DNA from: Nitrospirota bacterium
GTDB taxonomy: Bacteria > Nitrospirota > Nitrospiria > Nitrospirales > Nitrospiraceae
Assembly (NCBI GenBank): GCA_018971525.1
Contig: JAGXAR010000029.1
Span: forward strand, 1-41,988
Length of the DNA: 41,988 nucleotides
Reading direction: 5' to 3'
Numbering within the stretch: the first letter of the stretch is position 1; the number at the start of each line of letters is the position of its first letter. The position numbers and the translations under genes are program-made. Below, piece after piece: positions 1-7,432 of the stretch. The notes beneath the pieces were generated by a model that saw only the letters and a list, made by a program, of their open reading frames with translations, did not search any database and was not told the DNA's origin.

Positions 1-98
1 GCAATGCGAGCAACTCTTCCCTTTGACCGCGGAAGAGTGTGAGGCAGCGGAAGAACCCACCTCTTGTCCGGAATGCCGACATACATAGCCGGTCCCCA

Positions 99-488
99 CT
101 AGTCGACCAACGGCGCGATCTCGATCGCCTTCTTAATCAAGCAATCTCCCGCAAAAGACTGGAGGGACATTGGCAGCATGCTGGCATCGATCACATGCAC
201 GGTGACAACCTGAAAGCCTTCAGCGACTTTGTTTCCTTCAAGCTTCATGGCATGACAGATTTCGAGCTTTTTCCAAATCAGGTTATTCAGGATCGTGTCC
301 GACGCGAGCAGCTTCATATTTGAAACAGCGTCATTCACCGAGACCTTTGCCGACACCCGCGCCTTATCTTTTGGCACCTCACTCACGACAGCAAAACCAA
401 GGATTTCGCCGTCGGCCCGGACTAAGGAGACTGTCCCCATCGCGAAGAGGCCGAACAGCATCAGCGTGAGGGACAGACGCGGAGTCAT
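99..488 (-). CDS. small exported protein of unknown function
   Basis: A 129-residue protein that I do not recognise. It opens with a typical Sec signal peptide: a basic start (MTPR), a hydrophobic stretch through about residue 22, then a probable cleavage site near VRA-DG, so the mature part should be periplasmic or outer-membrane associated. The mature region is about 100 residues with two cysteines (in EICHAM and AGDC) that could form a disulfide. The ATG is preceded by a perfect AGGAGG (complement of 495-500) at good spacing. That site overlaps the stop codon of the upstream minus-strand gene at 492, so the two genes are probably translated as one unit. No catalytic motif is visible. The coding call is solid; the function is unknown. 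Confidence 0.75.
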   Translation of the reverse strand: MTPRLSLTLMLFGLFAMGTVSLVRADGEILGFAVVSEVPKDKARVSAKVSVNDAVSNMKLLASDTILNNLIWKKLEICHAMKLEGNKVAEGFQVVTVHVIDASMLPMSLQSFAGDCLIKKAIEIAPLVD

Positions 489-491
489 CGC

Positions 492-716
492 TTACCTCCT
501 CTGCGTATCCAATTCCTCACGTGAACCGACGGAGCCTGGACGGTCTATACGAGACCTCGGCTGGCCAGCAGGAGAGCTTCCCCCGTGGCTTACGGCACTT
601 GTACCGATCGGCTTGACCGACCTCGGCTGTGACGTGGTCGCCGGTGCAAGCCAGAACATCATGCACCCCAGTATAAGAACGAGCAACCCGAGGAGAGTCA
701 TGACTCGGAGGGTCAT
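492..716 (-). CDS. small membrane-anchored or lipoprotein-like protein
   Basis: A 74-residue protein with one hydrophobic N-terminal segment (about residues 5-24) followed by a polar, Ser/Pro/Arg-rich, probably disordered tail. The segment contains LILGC, which could be a lipobox with the acylated Cys at residue 18, but strongly hydrophobic residues follow it (MMFW), so a plain membrane anchor is equally likely. A GGAG lies 8 bases before the ATG. The stop is 3 bases before the start of the next gene, whose ribosome site overlaps this stop, so the pair looks like an operon. No family is recognised. A shorter start at Met6 is possible. Confidence 0.55.
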   Translation of the reverse strand: MTLRVMTLLGLLVLILGCMMFWLAPATTSQPRSVKPIGTSAVSHGGSSPAGQPRSRIDRPGSVGSREELDTQRR

Positions 717-855
717 GGATCTTTCTCCGATCGTAAACGGCTGGCAGCTTCAGTATGCCAACCGACACGAGCCATTTCAAGATCCTGCCTCTCCGAACAT
801 GATAGACTTTCTTGGTTCTTCATCTATCCGCCCACTCAAGTAAAGGAGCACGATC

Positions 856-1989
856 ATGCCACATGATTTCATGCCGGGGCTTGCCGGCGTACCCGCAGCC
901 AAGTCCGCGATTAGCGATGTGGACGGGCAACGCGGTGTGCTGGAATACCGTGGCATCCGCGTGGAAGAACTCTGCCTGCGTTCGTCCTATCTCGAAACCG
1001 CCTATCTGCTACTATTTGGGCACCTTCCCGATCAACTCCAGCTCGCACGATGGAACGAGGACATCGTCCAACACCGTCGCATCAAGTTCAAGATTGTCGA
1101 TTTACTGAAATGCCTTCCGGAGCAGGGCCATCCCATGGACGCCTTGCAAGCCGCGGTCGCCGCCTTGGGCATGTTTTATCCGGGCCGGAATGTACAAGAC
1201 GTCAAAAATAATTATTGGTCTGCCGTCCGTTTGGTGGCCAAATTGCCCACGATCGTCGCGGCCTGGGCGCGTCTGCGGCATGGGGACGAGTACATTGCAC
1301 CCCGCGACGATCTAGGATTTTCAGAAAACTTCCTCTACATGCTGACTGAAACAGAGCCGCTTCCCCTGTGGGGCAATATTTTCGACAACTGCCTGATCCT
1401 CCATGCCGAACACACGATGAATGCCTCAACCTTCACCGGCATGGTCACCGCCTCGACGTTGGCCGACCCCTATACAGTCGTCGCGTCCGCAATTGGGGCC
1501 CTGAAAGGCCCGCTGCATGGAGGAGCCAACGAAGAAGTGGTGCAGATGCTGAAGGAGATTGGTGAGCCACGGCAGGTCCGATCATACATCGAAGAACAGG
1601 TCCACGCGAAACAGAAGCTGATGGGTTTCGGTCACCGGGTATACAAGGTTAAAGACCCCCGCGCGACAATTTTACAGACTCTCTGTGAGCGACTCTTCAA
1701 AGAATGTGGCAGTTCACCGCTGTACGAGGTCGCCGTAGAGGTCGAGCGGGTCGCAGAAGAGCTGTTGAAGGGGAAAGGGATTTATCCCAACGTGGACTTC
1801 TATTCCGGAATCGTCTACGACAAGATGGGCATCGAGACCGACCTGTTCACTCCGTTGTTCGCCATAGCCCGCGTGTCGGGGTGGCTGGCTCATTGGCTTG
1901 AACAGCTTCGCGAGAACAAACTGTTCCGTCCGGACCAGATTTATTCCGGTGAGCACAACCGGCCGTATGTGCCCATCGAGCAACGCTAA
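856..1989 (+). CDS. gltA: citrate synthase
   Basis: Condenses acetyl-CoA with oxaloacetate to citrate, the entry step of the oxidative TCA cycle, in the cytoplasm. The 377-residue length fits the shorter type-II/Si-like bacterial and archaeal citrate synthases. The catalytic triad can be placed: His221 in PLHGGAN, His260 in GFGHRVYK and Asp314 in PNVDFYSG; the conserved HAEHTMNAS lies at 183-191. The ATG at 856 follows AAGGAG (843-848) at 7 bases. If the organism is Nitrospira, which fixes carbon by the reductive TCA cycle, this enzyme would serve the oxidative direction; that is inference from the genus. The TAA stop is immediately followed by the left end of a repeat element (from 1990), with no spacer. 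A 2-methylcitrate synthase activity cannot be excluded from sequence alone. Confidence 0.93.
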   Translation: MPHDFMPGLAGVPAAKSAISDVDGQRGVLEYRGIRVEELCLRSSYLETAYLLLFGHLPDQLQLARWNEDIVQHRRIKFKIVDLLKCLPEQGHPMDALQAAVAALGMFYPGRNVQDVKNNYWSAVRLVAKLPTIVAAWARLRHGDEYIAPRDDLGFSENFLYMLTETEPLPLWGNIFDNCLILHAEHTMNASTFTGMVTASTLADPYTVVASAIGALKGPLHGGANEEVVQMLKEIGEPRQVRSYIEEQVHAKQKLMGFGHRVYKVKDPRATILQTLCERLFKECGSSPLYEVAVEVERVAEELLKGKGIYPNVDFYSGIVYDKMGIETDLFTPLFAIARVSGWLAHWLEQLRENKLFRPDQIYSGEHNRPYVPIEQR

Positions 1990-2216
1990 TAGGAGGCTGA
2001 AAACGTCCGCCAGCGTTATTGGAAGGTTCCGGTTCAGGCTGAAATGAAGCAAGTCGGATCTTCGCTCAAGCTTGACCTCGACCTCAGCCGACCTCGCTTA
2101 TTGAGGCCTTGGTGGACAGCCTTTTTGTGGATCCTGCGTGGGAGTTCTCCTCATGTCCCGGGCGTGCAAGCCGTCAACGTCTTGCTGTGCCGAAATGGTT
2201 TTCCCGCAGCCTGCTA
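1990..2216. mobile_element. MITE-like inverted-repeat element, copy A of the TAGCAGG family
   Basis: A 227 bp non-coding element filling most of the gltA-hsp20 gap. Its left end reads TAGGAGGCTGAAAAC from 1990; its right end (2198-2216) is the reverse complement of TAGCAGGCTGCGGGAAAAC. The last 87 bases (about 2130-2216) align with the 87-base arm of copy B at 23759-23845 read in reverse complement. The first part has its own internal inverted end: GTCCGCCAGC near the left is mirrored by GGTGGACAGCC near 2110-2120. It carries no transposase, so if mobile it must be mobilised in trans. It begins directly after the gltA stop codon. Confidence 0.6.
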
Positions 2217-2259
2217 ACTCCTCCACTGTTCCCCCATTTCCAAAAGTGGGCCGGCCCCC

Positions 2260-2287
2260 TTGACTCTGCGGCAATTCGAATTATCTC
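2260..2287 (+). promoter_or_regulatory. possible hsp20 promoter with AATTCGAATT palindrome
   Basis: TTGACT at 2260-2265 is followed after 16 bases by TATCTC (2282-2287). The -10 match is poor. A perfect 10-base palindrome AATTCGAATT (2273-2282) lies in the spacer and touches the -10, where an operator might sit. No CIRCE element (the HrcA operator) is seen. Weak call. Confidence 0.3.
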
Positions 2288-2366
2288 GGGCCTCAGACAG
2301 ACGACTGGAGGGGCGCCTCGAACTGACAGTGTGGACCATTAAACAAGAATAAAATGGAGGTCTAGT

Positions 2367-2816
2367 ATGGCACTCGTACGGTGGGATCCGTTTCGTGAAC
2401 TCGAAGACATGTCTGATCGGTTGAATCGGATGTTTAGCCGTCCAGCTCTGCCTCGGACGAACGGGAAGGAGATGATGATTGTCGCCGACTGGGTGCCATC
2501 CGTGGACGTCAGCGAAACGGACGGGGAGTACCAGATCAAGGCGGAGATCCCTGACGTGAAGAAAGAGGATGTGAAGGTCACGCTAGAAGACGGCATCCTC
2601 ACGATCCAGGGCGAGCGCAAGCAGGAAAAAGAAGAGAGCGGGAAAAAGTACCATCGAGTAGAGCGGTCCTATGGCAGATTCGTCCGAAGCTTCACCTTGC
2701 CCGATCTCGTCGATGAGGAGAAGGTGAAAGCGGAATTTAAGGATGGGGTCCTGAATCTCCAGCTGCCCAAGTCCGAAAAGGCGAAGCCGAAAGCGATCGA
2801 AGTCAAGGTAGGCTAA
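2367..2816 (+). CDS. Hsp20/alpha-crystallin small heat-shock protein
   Basis: An ATP-independent cytoplasmic chaperone that binds unfolding proteins and holds them for refolding by other chaperones. It has 149 residues: a short N-terminal arm (RWDPFRELEDMSDRLNRMF), an alpha-crystallin domain from about residue 42 (WVPSVDVSETDGEY) to about 140 with the conserved LEDGILTIQGER and FKDGVLNLQLPK strands, and a short tail. A GGAGG (2356-2360) precedes the ATG by 6 bases. The gene stands alone and ends in a strong hairpin terminator. It is a class-A type bacterial Hsp20; no closer name can be given from sequence. Confidence 0.93.
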   Translation: MALVRWDPFRELEDMSDRLNRMFSRPALPRTNGKEMMIVADWVPSVDVSETDGEYQIKAEIPDVKKEDVKVTLEDGILTIQGERKQEKEESGKKYHRVERSYGRFVRSFTLPDLVDEEKVKAEFKDGVLNLQLPKSEKAKPKAIEVKVG

Positions 2817-2843
2817 TCGGCAACGACCACGGTCAGTTTGAAC

Positions 2844-2874
2844 AGAGGCCCGCTCCGGCGGGCCTCTTCTTTTT
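2844..2874 (+). terminator. rho-independent terminator after hsp20
   Basis: A 10 bp perfect stem (AGAGGCCCGC paired with GCGGGCCTCT), TCCG tetraloop, then TCTTTTT. It lies 27 bases after the hsp20 stop. The minus-strand gene ending at 2880 runs into the same hairpin, so it may work in both directions. Confidence 0.9.
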
Positions 2875-2879
2875 GGGCA

Positions 2880-3122
2880 CTAGGTCCCACCGTCAGTTGT
2901 TTCGCACATCACGAGTTCCCAGATCAATTTATCCAGATCGTACCGCAGTACATAGCGATGTCCGTCGTCAGTGTGAAGGCGGAAATAGCAGTGCGTCTCG
3001 GTATACCAGCGAGTGATGATCTCGGTCACTGTCCGCCGGCTTCCTTCATGCGTGAAGGCTCGGGGAGTCTCCTCCCCTTTCGCACCAGCGAACGTTTCAA
3101 CACTGAGGTGAGACCTGTTCAT
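2880..3122 (-). CDS. small cytoplasmic protein of unknown function
   Basis: An 80-residue reading frame convergent with hsp20. The C-terminal half (VTEIITRWYTETHCYFRL, then DGHRYVLRYDLDKLIWELV) has the alternating pattern of a compact beta-rich or alpha/beta domain and looks like real protein; I do not recognise the family. I placed the start at Met 3122 because the reading upstream to an ATG at 3164 looks non-coding, but neither start has a strong ribosome site. No signal peptide or membrane segment is seen. It ends beside the hsp20 terminator and starts near the repeat element at 3183-3355. Confidence 0.55.
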   Translation of the reverse strand: MNRSHLSVETFAGAKGEETPRAFTHEGSRRTVTEIITRWYTETHCYFRLHTDDGHRYVLRYDLDKLIWELVMCETTDGGT

Positions 3123-3182
3123 CGGCCAATACTCTTGTGCTGGCAGGCAGACTGAGTTTATCATGGCGCCCGCAACGCCGAG

Positions 3183-3355
3183 CCCGGATTATTCATGAAT
3201 GCCGTCGCGAGGCGTTCGAGCCCGAAGCCCGCCGGGGCTTCTCGCAAGTGAGACCGACGCAGGCGTACTTGCAGTCCGTCAGGGAGGCCGAATGAGAAAC
3301 GCCGCGCCGGGCGAGAAGATCGGACGACGCAGCAGGCATTCATGAATAGCCCGGG
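3183..3355. mobile_element. MITE-like element with ATTCATGAAT terminal inverted repeats
   Basis: A 173 bp element with 21 bp terminal inverted repeats matching at 19 of 21 positions: CCCGGATTATTCATGAATGCC at 3183-3203, mirrored at 3335-3355. The ends contain the palindrome ATTCATGAAT. The interior is GC-rich and has a short local hairpin (GAAGCCCGCCGGGGCTTC near 3222-3240). No reading frame of interest is present. It is unrelated to the TAGCAGG elements elsewhere in the window. An ATG in its right end (3342) is in frame with fumC but is not the likely start. Confidence 0.7.
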
Positions 3356-3383
3356 CGACAACCCTTACACTGGAGTAGGACGC

Positions 3384-4832
3384 ATGAAGAAGATCTCGAC
3401 AGCGGCAGCGACTCCGTCATTAGGTGCGACCAGAATCGAACGCGATACCATGGGTGAGCTGGCCGTACCGGCCACGGCCTATTATGGTGTGCAGACCGCC
3501 CGTGCCATCGAGAACTTCCCGATCAGCTCGTTGCGATTCCCCCGCGCCATGATTCGGGCGATGGGGATGATCAAACGTGCGGCCGCGACGGTTAATCACT
3601 CACTGGACCTCCTCGACAAGAAACCAGCTGATGCGATCAAACAGGCCGCGACCGAAGTCGTCGAGGGCAAGCTTGACGCCGAGTTCCCCGTAGACATTTT
3701 TCAAACCGGCTCAGGCACCTCGACGAACATGAACACCAACGAGGTCATCTCCAATCGTGCCACCGAGCTGTTGGGCGGGGCACGCGGCAGCAAGCTGGTG
3801 CATCCAAACGATCACGTCAATCTGGGCCAATCCAGCAACGACGTGATACCCACGGCCATTCACATCGCCGCCGGGGAGATGCTGCAACAGCAACTTATTC
3901 CTGCACTCACCTGCTTACAGAAATCGCTCGCTCGCAAAGCCAAAGAGTTCGACAAGATCGTCAAGATCGGCCGCACCCATTTGCAGGATGCGACGCCGGT
4001 GCGGTTGGGTCAGGAGTTCGGCGGTTACACGCGCCAGATCGAATTGGGCATTCAACGGGTCAAACGCGCACAAGAAGCTCTCAGCGAAGTCGCGCTCGGG
4101 GGCACCGCGGTCGGGACAGGGCTCAATTGCCATCCGAAATTCTCCGCCAAGGTGATGGCCATCATTTCGAAAGAGACCGGCTGCACCTTTAAAGAAGCGA
4201 AGAACCACTTTGAAGCGCAGTCCACACAGGATTCGTTGGTCGAAGCGAGCGGGGAGTTGAAGACCATCGCCGTAAGCCTCATGAAGATCGCCAATGACAT
4301 TCGCTGGCTCGGTTCCGGGCCTCGCTGTGGGCTCGGGGAGATCAATCTCCCAGAGACACAACCAGGCTCGTCCATCATGCCTGGCAAAGTAAATCCGGTG
4401 ATTGCCGAATCGGTGACGATGGTTTGCGCTCAGGTAATCGGAAACGATGTGACGGTCACAGTGGGAGGGCAGGCGGCCAATTTTGAACTGATCGTCATGT
4501 TGCCGGTCATGGCCTATAACTTACTACAATCCATTGAACTCCTCTCGACCGCTTCAACTAATTTCGCGGTCAAGTGTATCGAAGGCATTAAAGCCAACGA
4601 AGAGCGCTGCAGGAGCTTGATCGAGGAAAGTCTGGCTATGTGCACCGCCCTGGCCCCAGAGATCGGTTACGAGGCTGCCGCGAAACTCGCCAAGGATGCC
4701 TACAAGTCAGGCAAGACCGTGCGCCAGATGGCCAAAGACCAAAGAGTTCTGCCAGAAAAGCGACTAAACGAACTGCTCGACCCTTGGCGCATGACCGAAA
4801 CAGGCGGGCCAGTCGGGAGCGCAGGAGGATAA
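3384..4832 (+). CDS. fumC: class II fumarate hydratase
   Basis: Interconverts fumarate and L-malate in the oxidative or reductive TCA cycle; a soluble homotetramer that needs no iron-sulfur cluster. It has 482 residues from the chosen start. Family signatures are clear: TGSGTSTNMN (108-117), the THLQDATP substrate loop (198-205) and the superfamily signature GSSIMPGKVNP (328-338) with the catalytic serine. I chose ATG 3384 because GGAG (3372-3375) sits 8 bases upstream and the product then begins like other fumarases; the upstream in-frame ATG at 3342 lies inside a repeat element. Aspartase is the main alternative in this superfamily, but length and motifs fit FumC better. Confidence 0.92.
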   Translation: MKKISTAAATPSLGATRIERDTMGELAVPATAYYGVQTARAIENFPISSLRFPRAMIRAMGMIKRAAATVNHSLDLLDKKPADAIKQAATEVVEGKLDAEFPVDIFQTGSGTSTNMNTNEVISNRATELLGGARGSKLVHPNDHVNLGQSSNDVIPTAIHIAAGEMLQQQLIPALTCLQKSLARKAKEFDKIVKIGRTHLQDATPVRLGQEFGGYTRQIELGIQRVKRAQEALSEVALGGTAVGTGLNCHPKFSAKVMAIISKETGCTFKEAKNHFEAQSTQDSLVEASGELKTIAVSLMKIANDIRWLGSGPRCGLGEINLPETQPGSSIMPGKVNPVIAESVTMVCAQVIGNDVTVTVGGQAANFELIVMLPVMAYNLLQSIELLSTASTNFAVKCIEGIKANEERCRSLIEESLAMCTALAPEIGYEAAAKLAKDAYKSGKTVRQMAKDQRVLPEKRLNELLDPWRMTETGGPVGSAGG

Positions 4833-4840
4833 GCCTAGCT

Positions 4841-4870
4841 TTGACAGTTCAAAAGCCCCTATGCTAAAGT
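4841..4870 (+). promoter_or_regulatory. sigma70-type promoter for the FprA-like gene
   Basis: TTGACA (4841-4846), 18-base spacer, TAAAGT (4865-4870), with TG at 4862-4863 giving an extended -10. The predicted RNA start is near 4877, about 50 bases before the ATG at 4929. It starts 8 bases after the fumC stop, so the flavoprotein is probably transcribed on its own. Confidence 0.75.
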
Positions 4871-4928
4871 CCGCGGAACTGTTGAGGTTCTTGTCACTTC
4901 TCTTTCCACTATACTTAGGAAACAACGC

Positions 4929-6287
4929 ATGAGCGCTACGAACTCGCATGTGATTATTCTAGTCGGTGCCGGGCCGGCAGGTATGGCAGTCGCCAGCAGC
5001 CTGGCGAAGGCCGGTCATGAAGTAATCATTCTGAATCGGGACATTAAATTCGGCGGGTTGGCTGAATATGGGATTTTCCCTGCGAAGCTGAAGCTGCGTG
5101 GCGGGTTGAAGAAGCAATACTGGGACATGCTCGAACAGCCCAATGTCCATTATTTCGGCAATGTCTCGATCGGCAAGGGAAAAGACCTCACAGTGGAGGA
5201 CGTCCGGGCCCTCGGCGCGAGTGCCGTGGTCTTCGCCATCGGCGCGCAAGGCACCAAAGCCATCGGCGTGGAAGGTGACTCGGCCATGGGCGTGTTCCAC
5301 GCGAAGGATGTCGTGTACCACTTTAATAGGCTCCCTGGATTCGGCGATCGCCCGTTTGAGATGGGCAAGCATGTTGGGATCATCGGAGCCGGCGACGTGA
5401 TGGTCGACATCGCCCATTGGCTGATCCGCTATAAGAAGGTGGAGCGGGTCACAGCGATTGTGCGGCGTGGGCCTGCCGAGCGAAAGTACAATCCGAAAGA
5501 AATTCGCGCGGTATGCGCCAACATGGATCTGGAGGGGATCACCCAAGAGGTGGCTCGGATTAAGGATCGCCTTGCGGCTGTCGGCCAGAACGCAGAAGAG
5601 GTACTCAACGGCCTGATCAACGAGTTTACAAAATGCGAACCGAAGATCAGCGACACGAAGATGGGTTTCAAGTTTTTGGCCTCTCCGAAACGCATCCTGG
5701 TGGACGCAAACAATCGGGTGCGCGGACTGGAGATGGAAGACAACAAGCTGGAGCCGAAAGGCGATGACACCGCTGCCGTCGGACTGAAACAGTACTATGA
5801 GTTCCCCTGCGATGCCGTGGTCTTTGCCGTCGGCGATAAAGTCGATGAGACCGTCGGGCTGCCGTATAAAAGCGGCATGTTTGTCACCAACCCGAATAAG
5901 ACCAACAACGATCCTGACGATGCGCTCTTTCAGGCCTATGACGAAACCACAGGCAAGATCGTCGACGGCGTGTTTCTCGCTGGATGGGCACGGAAGGCGA
6001 GCGAGGGCTTAGTCGGTATCGCCAAGCGGGACGGGGATTGGTGCGCTGAAGTCGTAAACAGATATCTCTCGACTACAGCTTCCGGCACCCACTCTAGTGC
6101 AAAGGTCGTCCTTGACAAGCTCGCCTCGATCCTCAAGGCGCACAAGAGCCACCCGGTCGATGTAAAGGGGCTCCGCGTCCTTGAATCGATTGAAAAATGT
6201 CACCATGGCGCAACAGATTGTATCGGGGAGTTCAAATACTCGAGTAACCAGGAAATGATCAGACTCATCGAGCAGGGGAAGGCCTAA
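4929..6287 (+). CDS. FAD-dependent NAD(P)H oxidoreductase, FprA/adrenodoxin-reductase-like
   Basis: Probably moves electrons between NADP(H) and a ferredoxin. The 452-residue protein has an N-terminal FAD Rossmann motif (GAGPAGMAVASSLAKAGHEV, from about 13), a second nucleotide-binding motif (IIGAGDVMVDIAHWL, near 151-165) followed by RRGP as in NADP-binding adrenodoxin-reductase/FprA enzymes, and the C-terminal flavin contact GWARKASEGLVGIAKRDG. No CxxC redox pair is present, which argues against thioredoxin or lipoamide reductases. After the usual end there is an extra roughly 60-residue tail with CHHGATDC that I cannot assign. AGGAA (4917-4921) precedes the ATG. A GltD-like or other ferredoxin-dependent role is the main alternative. 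Confidence 0.75.
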   Translation: MSATNSHVIILVGAGPAGMAVASSLAKAGHEVIILNRDIKFGGLAEYGIFPAKLKLRGGLKKQYWDMLEQPNVHYFGNVSIGKGKDLTVEDVRALGASAVVFAIGAQGTKAIGVEGDSAMGVFHAKDVVYHFNRLPGFGDRPFEMGKHVGIIGAGDVMVDIAHWLIRYKKVERVTAIVRRGPAERKYNPKEIRAVCANMDLEGITQEVARIKDRLAAVGQNAEEVLNGLINEFTKCEPKISDTKMGFKFLASPKRILVDANNRVRGLEMEDNKLEPKGDDTAAVGLKQYYEFPCDAVVFAVGDKVDETVGLPYKSGMFVTNPNKTNNDPDDALFQAYDETTGKIVDGVFLAGWARKASEGLVGIAKRDGDWCAEVVNRYLSTTASGTHSSAKVVLDKLASILKAHKSHPVDVKGLRVLESIEKCHHGATDCIGEFKYSSNQEMIRLIEQGKA

Positions 6288-6312
6288 CCAGTAGAAGAGA
6301 CTGGTCGAACCG

Positions 6313-7173
6313 CTATCCATCCCCCCACTTCAGCTTCTCGCGCAGGACTTCATAATATCCACTTTCTGGGAAGCGAATCAGTCGTGTCCGGTATTCCGAC
6401 ACCTTGATTTCAGCGGTATCGCCCTGCGTCATCGCCACTCCAACCTGACCATCCAGCGTCGCCATCGCGCCATCATCCCTGCTCGTAAGTGTCACTTCGA
6501 TTTCGGCAGTTCCTGGAACGATCAGGGGACGGTGCGTCAACGTGTGGGGACAGATCGGCGTCACCATGAGTGACTGGACCGCTGGATTGATAATGGGTCC
6601 TCCCGCCGACAGGGAATAGGCCGTCGACCCCGTCGGCGTGGTGATGATCACTCCATCGCCACGCAAATTGGTGACGAACTGTCCTTGGATGGCAATCTTC
6701 AACTCGATCATGCGAGCCAGCGTACCTTTGCTGATCACGACATCGTTCAGCACAACCCCTTGCGCGACCGTTTCTCCATGCCGATGAATATGTGTCCTTA
6801 GCATGAGTCGCTCATCGACAACAAAGTCATTCGCAAATACCCGTTCGAGTGAGGGGTACAGGTTCTCCAACCGGACCTCGGTCAAAAACCCCAGTCCGCC
6901 CATGTTGACGCCCAGGATGGGAATGCTACGCTCCCCGGCTAGCCGGGCGGCGTTGAGCATGGTCCCGTCACCACCCAGGACAAGAAGCACATCCGATTTG
7001 CTCGCCAGCTGAGTTTTCTGCAAGCCCCCCTGCTCGTCCAGCAAAGCCGCCGACGTCGTGTCCAAGATTACACCAATACTTCGAGCCCTCAGCCAGGTGA
7101 CCACATCGTGCAGCGTGCTCTTGACCTCAGGAAATTTTGGCTTTGTCAGAATCCCGACACTTTTGCTTTTCAT
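6313..7173 (-). CDS. nadK: NAD kinase
   Basis: Phosphorylates NAD to NADP in the cytoplasm and so sets the NADP pool. The 286-residue protein has the kinase motif GGDGT (67-71), the LND motif (142-144) and the long signature around TPTGSTAYSLSAGGP (179-193). I chose ATG 7173 over a TTG at 7257: bacterial NAD kinases begin just before the VGILTKP strand, and the TTG overlaps the -35 of the likely promoter, so it would lie upstream of the RNA start. The gene is convergent with the FprA-like gene and divergent from clpC. Confidence 0.93.
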   Translation of the reverse strand: MKSKSVGILTKPKFPEVKSTLHDVVTWLRARSIGVILDTTSAALLDEQGGLQKTQLASKSDVLLVLGGDGTMLNAARLAGERSIPILGVNMGGLGFLTEVRLENLYPSLERVFANDFVVDERLMLRTHIHRHGETVAQGVVLNDVVISKGTLARMIELKIAIQGQFVTNLRGDGVIITTPTGSTAYSLSAGGPIINPAVQSLMVTPICPHTLTHRPLIVPGTAEIEVTLTSRDDGAMATLDGQVGVAMTQGDTAEIKVSEYRTRLIRFPESGYYEVLREKLKWGDG

Positions 7174-7227
7174 GGAGCGAAACCTGTCGTGAGGAGATCT
7201 GTTAAGATACAATTGAAAAAGCTTGAG

Positions 7228-7257
7228 ATTGTATCGGGAGGGTTCTTTTGAAGTCAA
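7228..7257 (-). promoter_or_regulatory. sigma70-type promoter for nadK
   Basis: On the minus strand, TTGACT (complement of 7252-7257), 18-base spacer, TACAAT (complement of 7228-7233). RNA start near 7221, leaving a leader of about 48 bases before the ATG at 7173. It decides the nadK start codon. Confidence 0.7.
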
Positions 7258-7335
7258 CGAACCAGTACACGTCAGGCCTCCATCAAATGTATCCGGTCCA
7301 CTCCACGTTTTGGCATGTGCGATTGTCTCGTAGCC

Positions 7336-7364
7336 TTGACACTTAAAAACCTTCTAGTTAGAAT
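7336..7364 (+). promoter_or_regulatory. strong sigma70-type promoter for clpC
   Basis: TTGACA (7336-7341), 17-base spacer, TAGAAT (7359-7364). RNA start near 7371, giving a roughly 62-base leader that includes the ribosome site AAGGAGG before the ATG at 7433. No CtsR heptad repeat operator is evident. Confidence 0.8.
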
Positions 7365-7432
7365 TAGGCAGGTTTTTCGATGGTTTTTGCGCACATGAAA
7401 CTGGTTATAGGCTCCACCTAAAAGGAGGCAGG

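Noticed and set aside
1-98. A partial gene at the left edge
   Set aside because: No frame in these 98 bases has coding character or a ribosome site; I see nothing supportable there.
295-843. A 182-codon plus-strand frame over the first two genes
   Set aside because: It runs antisense to two minus-strand frames that have good ribosome sites and signal peptides; its own composition is Ser/Arg-rich and it lacks a ribosome site.
4959-5546. A 195-codon minus-strand frame opposite the FprA-like gene
   Set aside because: An antisense shadow of a clear flavoprotein; no ribosome site and no recognisable motif.
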